Below the pieces are notes generated by a model that saw nothing but the letters and a program-made list of their open reading frames with translations, was not told the origin of the DNA and made no database searches. From Flavobacteriaceae bacterium R38 (lineage in GTDB: Bacteria > Bacteroidota > Bacteroidia > Flavobacteriales > Flavobacteriaceae): a DNA stretch of 64,000 bases. This document shows, piece after piece, positions 1 to 8,339 of this stretch (positions are counted from its first letter, which is position 1; the number at the start of each line of letters is the position of its first letter). Where the stretch lies: positions 496,001 through 560,000 of the forward strand of contig WXYP01000003.1 in NCBI GenBank assembly GCA_009901575.1, read 5' to 3'. The translations under genes and the position numbers were made by a program.

Positions 1-889
1 TTTTCTTCCTACTCTGGACTTCTCAAAGCCAGAAGTGGTTGAAAAAATGACCGATTCTGCTACTTTTTGGGTAACAGATTATGAATTAGACGGTTTTCGC
101 CATGATGCTACAAAGCATATCCAGGAAGAATTCTGGAGAACATTAACCCGGAAAATAAAATCGAGAACAGATCGCCCTGTTTACCAGGTAGGAGAAACTT
201 ATGGAAGTTATGAACTTATCAGAAGTTATATGAATACGGGAATGCTGGACGCACAATTTGATTTTAACCTTTATGATGCTGCCGTAAACGCTTTTGCCAG
301 GACAGATACTGGTTTTGAACAATTGGCAAGTTCGCTGGAGCAAGGATTGGAATACTATGGAGCAAATCATTTAATGGGAAATATAACGGGAAACCAGGAT
401 AGAGCCAGGTTTATAAGTTATGCCTCAGGTGATGTGCGTTTTGATGAAGATGCAAAAGTTGCAGGATGGACAAGAGATATCATTATTTCAGATTCTACTG
501 CATATAAAAAACTGGAAATGTTACATGCTTTTAATTTATCAGTTCCGGGAGTTCCTTGCATTTATTATGGCGATGAATATGGTTCTCCGGGAGGAAACGA
601 TCCTGATAACCGCAGGATGATGAAGTTTGAGAATCTGTCTGATAAAGAATTAGCATTAAGAAACGCAGTAACTCAACTTATCAAACAAAGAAAAAATAGT
701 ATGGCGCTTCTTTATGGAACAACAGAAGTTTTAGAAGCAAATGACAAGTTGTTTGTTTTAAAGCGTTCTTATTTCGGAGAAGAAGTGGTTATTGTTTTCA
801 ATAAATCAAAAGAAGAAGCAAAACTCAATTATTTTGAAAAAGAAGTAATTGTAGTTCCATCAACGTATCAAATGATATATAATAGATAA
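1..889 (+). CDS. GH13 alpha-amylase family glycosidase, 5'-truncated by window edge
   Basis: The frame is open from base 2 and reads FLPTLDFSKPEVVEKM before the first usable GTG (base 35), so the gene starts outside the window. Visible GH13 regions are DGFRHDATKH (region II, Asp nucleophile), VGETYGS (region III, acid/base Glu) and a region IV variant GNQDRARF, followed by a short C-terminal beta domain. It is expected to cut or rearrange alpha-glucans. The next gene, 32 bp downstream, is a second GH13 enzyme, so this is the end of a starch or maltodextrin utilisation locus. Exact substrate and localisation cannot be judged without the N-terminus. Confidence 0.9.
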   Translation, partial: FLPTLDFSKPEVVEKMTDSATFWVTDYELDGFRHDATKHIQEEFWRTLTRKIKSRTDRPVYQVGETYGSYELIRSYMNTGMLDAQFDFNLYDAAVNAFARTDTGFEQLASSLEQGLEYYGANHLMGNITGNQDRARFISYASGDVRFDEDAKVAGWTRDIIISDSTAYKKLEMLHAFNLSVPGVPCIYYGDEYGSPGGNDPDNRRMMKFENLSDKELALRNAVTQLIKQRKNSMALLYGTTEVLEANDKLFVLKRSYFGEEVVIVFNKSKEEAKLNYFEKEVIVVPSTYQMIYNR

Positions 890-921
890 AAAACGAAGCA
901 TAAATTTTTAAAGCCAAACAA

Positions 922-2292
922 ATGAAAAAGATGTTCCTGACTTTTATCAGTATAAGTATATTCTTAGCCTGTAAAAAAGAAGTCAAGCAAAACAAAGAAG
1001 AAGTTGTTATCGATGAAGTAGAATTAGCACCTGTTTCAGATGCAATAATGGAAAATGCAGTGATCTATGAAGCGAATATCCGCCAATATTCGGAAGAAGG
1101 ATCTTTTAATGCTTTTACCAAAGATATCCCTAAACTAAAAGAATTGGGAGTGAAAGTCTTATGGATAATGCCAATTTACCCGATTTCGACCACTAAAAGT
1201 AAAGGAAGTTTAGGGAGTTATTATGCCATTTCAGATTATACAAAAGTTAATCCGGAGTTTGGAACATTAGAAGACTTTAGAAAACTGGTTAAAACGGCAC
1301 ATGAAAATGGGATTTATGTCATATTGGATTGGGTTGCAAATCATACCGGGTGGGATCATACATGGCTTAAAGAACATCCTGAATATTACTCTAAAGATGA
1401 AGAAGGTAATATTACACATACTGTTGGAACCGATTGGACCGATGTAGCAGATCTTAATTATGATAACGCAGAGATGCGGGAACAAATGTTGCACGATATG
1501 TTGTACTGGGTAAAAGAAGAAAACATTGATGGATTCAGATGTGATGTTGCAGGGATGGTCCCTGTAGATTTTTGGGAACATACTATTGCTGAATTGAAAA
1601 AAGAAAAACCAGTATTTATGTTGGCAGAAGCATGGGAGCCTGAATTACTGGATAATGCTTTTGATATGGGTTACGGATGGGATACCCATCATAAAATGAA
1701 TGATATTGCGCAGGGAAAAGAAGGAGTAGAAGCATGGGATCACAGAATGCAGCAAATAGACAGCCTGTATGATAAAGATGATATTCTAATGAATTTCACT
1801 TCCAATCATGATGAAAATTCGTGGAACGGAACCGTTTTTGAACGTATGGGAGATGGAGCAGAAGCTTTTGCAGCATTGAGTTTTTGCGCACCTGGAATGC
1901 CTTTGATTTACAGTGGACAAGAGTATGATATGAATAAACGATTACTCTTTTTTGAAAAAGATACTATTCTTAAAACCAAAGGCAAGTTCTTTGATGTTTA
2001 TAAAAAACTTGGAGAACTTAAGAATAATAACATAGCTTTAAATGGAGGTAAACAACCGGCTGCATACACTCGAATAGCTACATCAGATGAGGAACATATT
2101 CTTGCTTTTGAAAGAGCAAAAGGAGAAAATAAAGTTGTTTTTTTAGCGAACCTTTCGGATGAACCTGTAGCAACAACAGTAGATTACGAAGGCACATTTA
2201 AAAATTATATGAGTGGGACTGAGGCAAATCTGGAAAAGGAAAAAACATACGAATTGGCTCCTTGGGAATACATTATTTACGTAGATAAATAA
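922..2292 (+). CDS. GH13 alpha-amylase, predicted surface lipoprotein
   Basis: A 456-residue protein. The N-terminus is a lipoprotein signal (hydrophobic stretch then FLAC, Cys near residue 17), followed by a charged K/E tether typical of Bacteroidota surface lipoproteins. All four GH13 regions are visible: DWVANHT (I), GFRCDVAG (II, nucleophile Asp), LAEAWEPE (III, Glu) and FTSNHDENSWNG (IV, Asp). Function by family is hydrolysis of alpha-1,4-glucans at the outer membrane, feeding oligosaccharides to the rest of the locus upstream of the window. It sits 32 bp after another GH13 gene and ends just before a long-loop terminator, so it is probably the last gene of its operon. Confidence 0.92.
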   Translation: MKKMFLTFISISIFLACKKEVKQNKEEVVIDEVELAPVSDAIMENAVIYEANIRQYSEEGSFNAFTKDIPKLKELGVKVLWIMPIYPISTTKSKGSLGSYYAISDYTKVNPEFGTLEDFRKLVKTAHENGIYVILDWVANHTGWDHTWLKEHPEYYSKDEEGNITHTVGTDWTDVADLNYDNAEMREQMLHDMLYWVKEENIDGFRCDVAGMVPVDFWEHTIAELKKEKPVFMLAEAWEPELLDNAFDMGYGWDTHHKMNDIAQGKEGVEAWDHRMQQIDSLYDKDDILMNFTSNHDENSWNGTVFERMGDGAEAFAALSFCAPGMPLIYSGQEYDMNKRLLFFEKDTILKTKGKFFDVYKKLGELKNNNIALNGGKQPAAYTRIATSDEEHILAFERAKGENKVVFLANLSDEPVATTVDYEGTFKNYMSGTEANLEKEKTYELAPWEYIIYVDK

Positions 2293-2310
2293 TTTTTTAT
2301 ATACTTTTTA

Positions 2311-2398
2311 GCCCGCAACGCACACAGAATATCCATGTAGATAAAAATTGAACACCAATAATTAAGCAACTAGAGTTTTGCGTTGCGGGCATTTTTAT
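2311..2398 (+). terminator. Long-loop inverted repeat, probable terminator of the amylase operon
   Basis: GCCCGCAACGCA (2311-2322) is perfectly complementary to TGCGTTGCGGGC (2379-2390), which is followed by ATTTTTATT. The 12-bp GC-rich stem stands out in AT-rich DNA. The 56-nt loop is unusually long for an intrinsic terminator. Confidence 0.6.
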
Positions 2399-2421
2399 TC
2401 CTTTTCTTTCAAGTAATACGC

Positions 2422-2429
2422 TAAATTTG
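2422..2429 (+). promoter_or_regulatory. Bacteroidota -7 element (TAAATTTG)
   Basis: TAAATTTG matches the TAnnTTTG consensus and lies 33 bp before the ATG of the L,D-transpeptidase gene and after the preceding terminator. The upstream -33 element is only a T-rich stretch. Confidence 0.5.
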
Positions 2430-2462
2430 TAACTCTAAATGAGTGAAAGTATCAGGTGAGTA

Positions 2463-3191
2463 ATGCGAAAGAATATCATCAGGGTTTTTATATTATTTAC
2501 AGGATTCTTATTGATAGCTTTAATCTACCCTAAATTAAGGACTTATTTAGCTAAGATATATATGTCAATCGAAAAGAAAAAATTGGAAACACTATATACA
2601 AATGCTGAAAAAGCTACATGGGAATATGCAGGGAAGCCAGTATTTATACGAATCTTTAAAGCATCATCAGAATTAGAATTATGGATACAGCCTCAAGCAA
2701 ATGAACCCTTTGTTCTTTTAGAAAAAAAGGAAATCTGTAAGTGGTCAGGTAGATTAGGGCCAAAATTGAAGGAAGGAGATAAACAAAGCCCTGAGGGTTT
2801 TTATAATGTTACTAAAAATCTTTTAAACCCGAATAGTTCTTATCACTTATCTATGAACCTGGGGTTTCCTAATGAATATGATAAAGCACATGATAGAACG
2901 GGGAGTTTTTTAATGATTCATGGAAATTGTGTTTCTATAGGTTGTTATGCAATAACAGACAGAGAGATAGAAAAAGTGTATTTCTATGTAGAAGAAGCCT
3001 TGAAAAATGGACAAGATAAAATTCCAGTTCATATTTTTCCGTTTAGAATGAATGAAGAAGAGTTAGAGGCTAATAGAAATTCTCCATGGATTGATTTCTG
3101 GCGTAATCTGGAAGAAGGCTATTCTTTATTCGAAAAAAACCGTATCCCTCCTAAAGTAGAAGTTTGTGAAAAAGTTTATTGTTTTAAATAA
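2463..3191 (+). CDS. L,D-transpeptidase (YafK/YkuD family)
   Basis: A 242-residue protein with an N-terminal membrane anchor or signal (residues about 5-25). The YkuD catalytic motif reads MIHGNCVSIGCYAITD, with the His and the active-site Cys in SIGC, in the arrangement seen in YafK-like enzymes. Family members act in the periplasm on meso-DAP-containing peptidoglycan stems (cross-linking, or removal of attached proteins). The gene has its own predicted promoter and follows a terminator, so it is likely monocistronic or co-transcribed only with the phosphodiesterase 85 bp downstream. Which YkuD reaction it performs cannot be read from sequence. Confidence 0.85.
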   Translation: MRKNIIRVFILFTGFLLIALIYPKLRTYLAKIYMSIEKKKLETLYTNAEKATWEYAGKPVFIRIFKASSELELWIQPQANEPFVLLEKKEICKWSGRLGPKLKEGDKQSPEGFYNVTKNLLNPNSSYHLSMNLGFPNEYDKAHDRTGSFLMIHGNCVSIGCYAITDREIEKVYFYVEEALKNGQDKIPVHIFPFRMNEEELEANRNSPWIDFWRNLEEGYSLFEKNRIPPKVEVCEKVYCFK

Positions 3192-3276
3192 ACTGATAAT
3201 CATAACTTAAATTTATCAAATCCCTTCATTTTAATTTATTTTAAGATGATACTTTTAGCGCTTAATCAGTTTTAAA

Positions 3277-4050
3277 ATGAAAAAAATAAGTGTTTTAATA
3301 TTCCTTTTTTTAATAGTATTTTCGACTATAAAATGTTCAGATTTGGAAAAACAAACTTTAGTAATTGGTCATAGAGGAGCCATGGGGTATAAAACTGAAA
3401 ATACACTTGCATCTATTCAAAAAGCAATGGATATGGGGGTAGATATGATTGAAATTGATGTTTTCAAGATAAAAAGTGGAGAAATAGTTGTTTTTCATGA
3501 TGATGAGGTAGACAGACTTACTGATGGTAAAGGATTAGTAGAAGATATGACCATAGAAGAAGTTAAAGAACTTCGATTGTCAGGAGGGCATAAAATACCA
3601 ACACTTATTGAAGTTTTGGATTTGATGGCTGCCAAAACAAAACTGAATGTAGAATTAAAAGGAGCTAATACTGCAAAAAATGTAAATATCATTCTTCATA
3701 ATTATATTACTAATGAAAAATGGGAGAATAAGGATTTCATTATTTCCAGTTTTAACTGGGAAGAACTAAGAGCTTTTTATGCTATAAATAAAGATATTGC
3801 TATTGGAATTTTGACCGAAGAAGAACCCATGGATGCTATCGAAATAGGCGAAGAACTAAATGCAGTAGCTATTCATCCTGATTTTTCTACACTAACCCAG
3901 GAAAAAGTAGAAAAAATACAGGGGGAAGGATTTAAAATCTATACGTGGACTGTTAATGAAACGACTGATATTGAAAAAATGAAATCATTTGGAGTAGAAG
4001 GCATTATTACCAATTTCCCGGATAGAGTCCGTTCGACTGCTACACATTAA
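3277..4050 (+). CDS. Glycerophosphodiester phosphodiesterase
   Basis: A 257-residue GDPD TIM-barrel protein. The start is diagnostic: VIGHRGAMGYKTENTLAS (catalytic HRG...ENT), then MIEIDVFKIKSGEIVVFHDDEVDRLTDG with the metal ligands E-x-D and the second catalytic His in FHDD. The C-terminus VEGIITNFPDR is also typical. It hydrolyses glycerophosphodiesters to glycerol-3-phosphate and an alcohol. The N-terminus is a signal sequence with a Cys at residue 20 (TIKC), a poor lipobox, so it is either a lipoprotein or periplasmic. The flavoprotein gene downstream begins 16 bp after the stop. Confidence 0.9.
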   Translation: MKKISVLIFLFLIVFSTIKCSDLEKQTLVIGHRGAMGYKTENTLASIQKAMDMGVDMIEIDVFKIKSGEIVVFHDDEVDRLTDGKGLVEDMTIEEVKELRLSGGHKIPTLIEVLDLMAAKTKLNVELKGANTAKNVNIILHNYITNEKWENKDFIISSFNWEELRAFYAINKDIAIGILTEEEPMDAIEIGEELNAVAIHPDFSTLTQEKVEKIQGEGFKIYTWTVNETTDIEKMKSFGVEGIITNFPDRVRSTATH

Positions 4051-4065
4051 GAATAAAATATTTTT

Positions 4066-5280
4066 ATGTATATCAAGAAAGATGTTGTTATTGTAGGTGG
4101 TGGAGCTGCAGGTTTTTTTGCTGCTATTCAAATAGCGGAACAGAATCCCGATCTCGATATTGTAATATTAGAAAGAGGAAAAGAAGTCTTGACGAAAGTT
4201 AAAATATCAGGAGGCGGAAGATGTAATGTAACGCATGCTGAATTTATTCCTTCAGAACTGGTTAAAAATTACCCCAGGGGAGAAAAAGAATTATTAGGCC
4301 CTTTTCATAGTTTTTGTAGTGGAGATACTATTGAATTTTTTGAACAAAGAGGAATTGCTTTGAAGATAGAAGAAGACGGACGTATGTTTCCGGTTTCAGA
4401 TTCTTCCCAAACTATCATTGATTGTTTTTTATCGGAAGTGAAAAGATTAGGCATTCAGATATTAAAAAACCATTCGGTTAAAGAAATTTCAAAACAGGAA
4501 AATGAGTGGTATTTGCAAACGAATCAAGAAGGTTTCCAGGCAAAAAAAGTATTAATTGCTACCGGGAGTAATCCTAAAATATGGAAAATGTTGGAAACTT
4601 TAGAACATAAGATCATTGCTCCGGTACCATCGTTATTTACATTTAATATAAAAGATAATAGAATTAAAGGGCTTGCTGGAATTGCAGAAGAAGTTTCAAT
4701 AAAAGTATTGGATACTAAATTAGAATCAGAAGGCCCTTTGTTAATAACACATTGGGGAATGAGCGGACCCGCAATATTGAAACTTTCGGCCTGGGGAGCA
4801 AGAGAATTAAACTCGCATAACTATCAATTTAAAATAAAAGTAAACTGGTTGTTTAAGACGACGATTGAAGAAGCTGAAAAAGAACTAAAAGTATTTAGAA
4901 CTGAAAATCCGAAGAAACTTATTGTGAATACAAAACCTTTTTCAATATCTAAGCGATTATGGTTGAACTTCGTTGAAGTTTCTACGATTTCAGAAAAACT
5001 AAGATGGGCAGATCTTTCAAAAAAACAATTATCTCAATTAGCCACGCAATTAACAGAAAGTGTTTTTCAGGTGAATGGGAAAAGTACTTTCAAAGAAGAG
5101 TTTGTAACAGCCGGAGGGGTTGATTTGAAAGAAATCAATTTTAAAACTTTTGAAAGTAAGAAACATGAAAATCTCTATTTTGCCGGAGAAGTTATAAATA
5201 TTGATGCGATTACAGGTGGTTTTAATTTTCAGAATGCATGGACAGGTGCTTTTATAGCAGCAAAAGCCATGGCTTATTAG
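4066..5280 (+). CDS. NAD(P)/FAD-dependent oxidoreductase (HI0933/BaiN-like flavoprotein)
   Basis: A 404-residue protein opening with the Rossmann FAD motif VVIVGGGAAGFFAAI, then the family signature KVKISGGGRCNVTH, and closing with the FAD-binding C-terminal motif AGEVINIDAITGGFNFQNAWTG shortened here to its core GGFNFQNAW. This is the HI0933-like aminoacetone-oxidase/BaiN superfamily, common and poorly characterised. The substrate is unknown. It lies 16 bp after the phosphodiesterase gene and ends 4 bp from the convergent monooxygenase gene, without a recognisable terminator between. Confidence 0.85.
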   Translation: MYIKKDVVIVGGGAAGFFAAIQIAEQNPDLDIVILERGKEVLTKVKISGGGRCNVTHAEFIPSELVKNYPRGEKELLGPFHSFCSGDTIEFFEQRGIALKIEEDGRMFPVSDSSQTIIDCFLSEVKRLGIQILKNHSVKEISKQENEWYLQTNQEGFQAKKVLIATGSNPKIWKMLETLEHKIIAPVPSLFTFNIKDNRIKGLAGIAEEVSIKVLDTKLESEGPLLITHWGMSGPAILKLSAWGARELNSHNYQFKIKVNWLFKTTIEEAEKELKVFRTENPKKLIVNTKPFSISKRLWLNFVEVSTISEKLRWADLSKKQLSQLATQLTESVFQVNGKSTFKEEFVTAGGVDLKEINFKTFESKKHENLYFAGEVINIDAITGGFNFQNAWTGAFIAAKAMAY

Positions 5281-5284
5281 CACT

Positions 5285-6469
5285 CTAGGGAAGTCCCAGG
5301 TTTAGATTTTTATCCCCGGGTTGCCAACTGTTTTCAAATTGAGACCTGTTTCCCATCAGCGCAGATTTATTAACTATTTGCTTGCCTAAATACAATTGTT
5401 TTCTTTCCCATTCCTGAAGTGCCACTGTCAAATCCCCGTTATAAAAAGATAAATTACCGGCCAATTCCCATGCATCTATCATGGCCTTGGAAATGCTCAT
5501 TCCTGCATGTGGCCTGCTATAAAAAGCACTATTCCCCATTAAAACTATTTTTTCAAATACCATATGAGGTACTTGCATATCGTAAATAACTTCCAGGCCG
5601 TGGTTTTTAGTGGCATTGATTAATGCTGCCATGTCCGGATTTAAATTCTTATTGGCAACTTCTAATAATTCGATTTTATGTTTTTCACTGATATGAGTAT
5701 TCGGAATTTTATATTCATAGAGTTTCCCGTCAATTCCTGTTAATAGTTCATTCAATAAAGGGCCTTTTACCACATTCTGATACCAGGTGTAATTAATAGA
5801 AATTTTATTATCGATAGACCGCACCGGGTAAGAGACAATATGAGAATTAGGGAGTAACTGATAGGATAGCGCTTCTTTGAATTTGTTAAAAGTATCCTCG
5901 TTTAAATCCGATTCTTGTATAGATCCGCGCCACCCGACGTAACCTGCATAATTTAAAGTTGCGTTTGGTAATAATGTAGACCGAATAAGACTGTCAATGC
6001 CTTCTGTACAAATCAGCAGATCAAAAATGTCTTTTTCATCATTAGTAAAAGAAACAATTACCTTATCTGCTTCATGGATAAAACCATTGATTTCATGTTC
6101 AAAGTGATAGTTTTTACTCCCAAATAAGGTGAATAAATTATCAAACAAGATCTCATGAGAAGTAAAATACTTGGTTTGTTCTTCTTCGCTTATGGAATAT
6201 CCTTTATCGTTTAAATACCTTAAATATTTGGTTTTAACACTAAAAGCTTCAGAAGATATATTGGTGTATTCGGTTAAATATTTAGAAACAAAAGTATCGA
6301 CCCAAATACCTCTTATCGGATCTATGGGAAGTGCTTTTTTTCGTTCGTATATATGAACATTACACCCCAGATCACGTAAGAGTAATGCCAGGGTAATGCC
6401 ATCTACCGACCCGCCTAAAATTCCTACTTTTAGCGGTTGTGCTAATTTTTTAGAAGAAGATAGATTCAT
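5285..6469 (-). CDS. FAD-dependent monooxygenase (aromatic hydroxylase superfamily)
   Basis: A 394-residue protein with the GxGxxG-like FAD motif GILGGSVDGITLALLL near the N-terminus and the second flavin motif near the C-terminus (LMGNSAFYSRPHAGMSISKAM, core GNSA...HAG), as in PHBH-type and dihydroxypyridine-hydroxylase-like monooxygenases. The substrate is unknown. The motif has SVDG where family members often have SIAG. It follows tspO on the same strand with a 55-bp gap. A perfect 20-bp palindrome directly abuts its ATG, which suggests control of this gene by a DNA-binding regulator or by an RNA hairpin. Confidence 0.8.
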   Translation of the reverse strand: MNLSSSKKLAQPLKVGILGGSVDGITLALLLRDLGCNVHIYERKKALPIDPIRGIWVDTFVSKYLTEYTNISSEAFSVKTKYLRYLNDKGYSISEEEQTKYFTSHEILFDNLFTLFGSKNYHFEHEINGFIHEADKVIVSFTNDEKDIFDLLICTEGIDSLIRSTLLPNATLNYAGYVGWRGSIQESDLNEDTFNKFKEALSYQLLPNSHIVSYPVRSIDNKISINYTWYQNVVKGPLLNELLTGIDGKLYEYKIPNTHISEKHKIELLEVANKNLNPDMAALINATKNHGLEVIYDMQVPHMVFEKIVLMGNSAFYSRPHAGMSISKAMIDAWELAGNLSFYNGDLTVALQEWERKQLYLGKQIVNKSALMGNRSQFENSWQPGDKNLNLGLP

Positions 6470-6489
6470 AACCTTTATAGATAAAGGTT
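6470..6489. promoter_or_regulatory. Perfect 20-bp palindrome abutting a start codon
   Basis: AACCTTTAT-AG-ATAAAGGTT: two 9-bp arms with a 2-bp centre, immediately 5' of the ATG at 6469 (minus strand). It fits a dimeric regulator operator or a start-occluding hairpin. Confidence 0.5.
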
Positions 6490-6524
6490 AACGTCAATAT
6501 TTTATAATTCGTGTATTAAAAAAG

Positions 6525-7001
6525 TTAATTTAATTCCCAGATTTTATAATTGAGTAATGTTGCAAAACACACCCACAATAAGTACGGAATTAACAGATAT
6601 GCAGCTCCCTTACTTACAATCATAAACCATTTGATAGTTAAAAGGATTAGTGCTATTAAAATCAGGATGATAAATAATGCCCAAAGAGGTTGCATAAAAC
6701 CAAAAAAAACAATGCTCCATAACGCATTAAATAAAAGTTGGAAGCCAAAATGATATAAAGCTGTTTTTACCCATTTATGATAGAAACCTTTATGCCATAC
6801 AATCCCTGCAGCAACCCCCATTAAAACATAGAGAAGCGTCCATACCGGGGCAAATACCCAGTTAGGTGGGTTAAAAGATGGTTTGTTTAGCGTGACATAC
6901 CAATCGTTTACAGAGCTTTGAGTTGCAAAACCAGATAAAAAACCAATCAATAAACAGACAGCTACTGAAATAATAATTCGTATGGTTAGTTTTTGATTCA
7001 T
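6525..7001 (-). CDS. tspO: TspO/MBR family protein (tryptophan-rich sensory protein)
   Basis: About 158 residues with five membrane segments. The family hallmarks are the loop WYVTLNKPSFNPPNWVFAPVW and WTLLYVLMGVAAG, plus NALWSIVFFG. The ATG at 7001 is preferred because it starts MNQKLTIRIIIS directly before the first membrane helix; a GTG eight codons upstream would add an unlikely MSRHINFH. TspO proteins bind tetrapyrroles and are linked to oxidative or light responses in bacteria. Here tspO is upstream of a flavin monooxygenase on the same strand, so a shared stress role is possible but inferred only. Confidence 0.9.
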   Translation of the reverse strand: MNQKLTIRIIISVAVCLLIGFLSGFATQSSVNDWYVTLNKPSFNPPNWVFAPVWTLLYVLMGVAAGIVWHKGFYHKWVKTALYHFGFQLLFNALWSIVFFGFMQPLWALFIILILIALILLTIKWFMIVSKGAAYLLIPYLLWVCFATLLNYKIWELN

Positions 7002-7078
7002 ATGAAAGTTGATGTGCCTGGACACTAAAATAACAATTTATTTGAATTGGCAATAATAAAGGATGAAATCGAAACCAG

Positions 7079-7086
7079 TATCTTTG
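7079..7086 (+). promoter_or_regulatory. Bacteroidota -7 element (TATCTTTG)
   Basis: TATCTTTG is a perfect TAnnTTTG match 18 bp before the ATG of mvaD, which gives a very short 5' UTR. It would drive the mvaD-led isoprenoid genes. Confidence 0.6.
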
Positions 7087-7104
7087 TTTAAAATATAATT
7101 TTTA

Positions 7105-8199
7105 ATGACCGAAAAAGATTTTAAACGCTCTTCTTTTGAACATCTCCCAAAATCTGGTAATTGTACATGGAAGTCTCCCAGTAATATTGCATTGGTTAAA
7201 TATTGGGGGAAAAAAGAAAATCAAATTCCGGCTAACCCATCTGTTAGTTTTACTTTAGATGCTTGTGCAACTACAACTACGCTGGAATATACCCTGCTAG
7301 ATGAAGACAAGGATGAATTTTCATTTGATCTTTTTTTTGAGGGAAAACCTAAAATTTCCTTTAAGCCAAAAATCAATAAATTCTTTGAGCGTATTGAAGA
7401 ATATTGCCCGTACATCAGGAAATACCATTTTAAAATTGAGACTTCAAATTCTTTTCCGCATAGTAGTGGTATTGCTTCATCTGCAAGCGGGATGAGTGCA
7501 TTGGCGCTGTGCCTAATGAGTTTAGAGAAAGAGATAGTCCCGGAAATGACTCAAAATTACTTTAATCAAAAAGCTTCATTTTTAGCTCGGTTAGGCTCCG
7601 GAAGTGCCTGTAGAAGTATTGAAGGGAATTTGATAGTCTGGGGTAATCATAAAGATACTATTGGAAGTTCAGATTTATTAGGAGTTAGATACCCTTATGA
7701 AGTTCATAGCGTATTTGATAAATTTCACGATACGATTTTATTGGTTGATAAAGGCAAGAAACAAGTAAGTAGTACACTTGGACATCAATTGATGAATGGA
7801 CATCCGTTTGCAGAAAATCGTTTTAAGCAAGCGCATCAGAATCTTTTAAAGCTGCAAAAAATATTTAAAGAAGGAGATTTAAAATCATTTATAGAAATAG
7901 TAGAAAGTGAGGCGTTGACGTTACATGCTATGATGATGACCAGTTTACCTTATTTTATCCTGATGCAACCCAATACGTTACAGATTATTCATAAAATATG
8001 GGCCTTTAGAGAAAAAACGAACTCAAATGTTTGTTTTACTTTAGATGCCGGAGCTAATGTACATGTTTTATATCCTGAATCAGAAAAAGAATTAGTGTTC
8101 GAATTTATTAAAAATGAGTTAGTTGCATATTGTGAAAACGGGCATTATATTTGTGATAGAATTGGTTTCGGAGCTAAACAATTAGCTGTTGATATATGA
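7105..8199 (+). CDS. mvaD: Diphosphomevalonate decarboxylase
   Basis: A 364-residue GHMP-superfamily protein. SPSNIALVKYWGKKE is the decarboxylase signature near the N-terminus; SSGIASSASGMSALAL is the phosphate-binding loop; SGSACRSIEGNLIVWG and FTLDAGANVHVLYP complete the family pattern, including the catalytic Asp region. It converts mevalonate 5-diphosphate to isopentenyl diphosphate using ATP. It is first in a row with mevalonate kinase and a UbiA prenyltransferase, and the upper pathway enzyme HMG-CoA reductase is encoded at 58.8-60.1 kb, so this organism makes IPP by the mevalonate route, as Flavobacteriia generally do. Confidence 0.95.
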   Translation: MTEKDFKRSSFEHLPKSGNCTWKSPSNIALVKYWGKKENQIPANPSVSFTLDACATTTTLEYTLLDEDKDEFSFDLFFEGKPKISFKPKINKFFERIEEYCPYIRKYHFKIETSNSFPHSSGIASSASGMSALALCLMSLEKEIVPEMTQNYFNQKASFLARLGSGSACRSIEGNLIVWGNHKDTIGSSDLLGVRYPYEVHSVFDKFHDTILLVDKGKKQVSSTLGHQLMNGHPFAENRFKQAHQNLLKLQKIFKEGDLKSFIEIVESEALTLHAMMMTSLPYFILMQPNTLQIIHKIWAFREKTNSNVCFTLDAGANVHVLYPESEKELVFEFIKNELVAYCENGHYICDRIGFGAKQLAVDI

Positions 8200-8239
8200 T
8201 TCAAGATGAAAAACCGTTATTGTATCATATGATTTTGAT

Positions 8240-8275
8240 TTAACTATTTAAAATTATGTATATTTAGATAGTTAA
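8240..8275. repeat. Imperfect inverted repeat between mvaD and the mevalonate kinase gene
   Basis: TTAACTATTTAAA (8240-8252) pairs with TTTAGATAGTTAA (8263-8275) at 12 of 13 positions around a 10-nt loop. No T-tract follows, so an operator or mRNA-stability hairpin is more likely than a terminator. Confidence 0.4.
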
Positions 8276-8339
8276 GTTGTAGTCAACCAAACATTGATGT
8301 TTTACTTAAATTGCCTACTGGTTATTAAAAAATAAGCTT

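Noticed and set aside
1267-1581. 104-codon open frame antisense to the lipoprotein amylase
   Set aside because: It lies wholly inside a gene with all GH13 motifs and shows no domain of its own.
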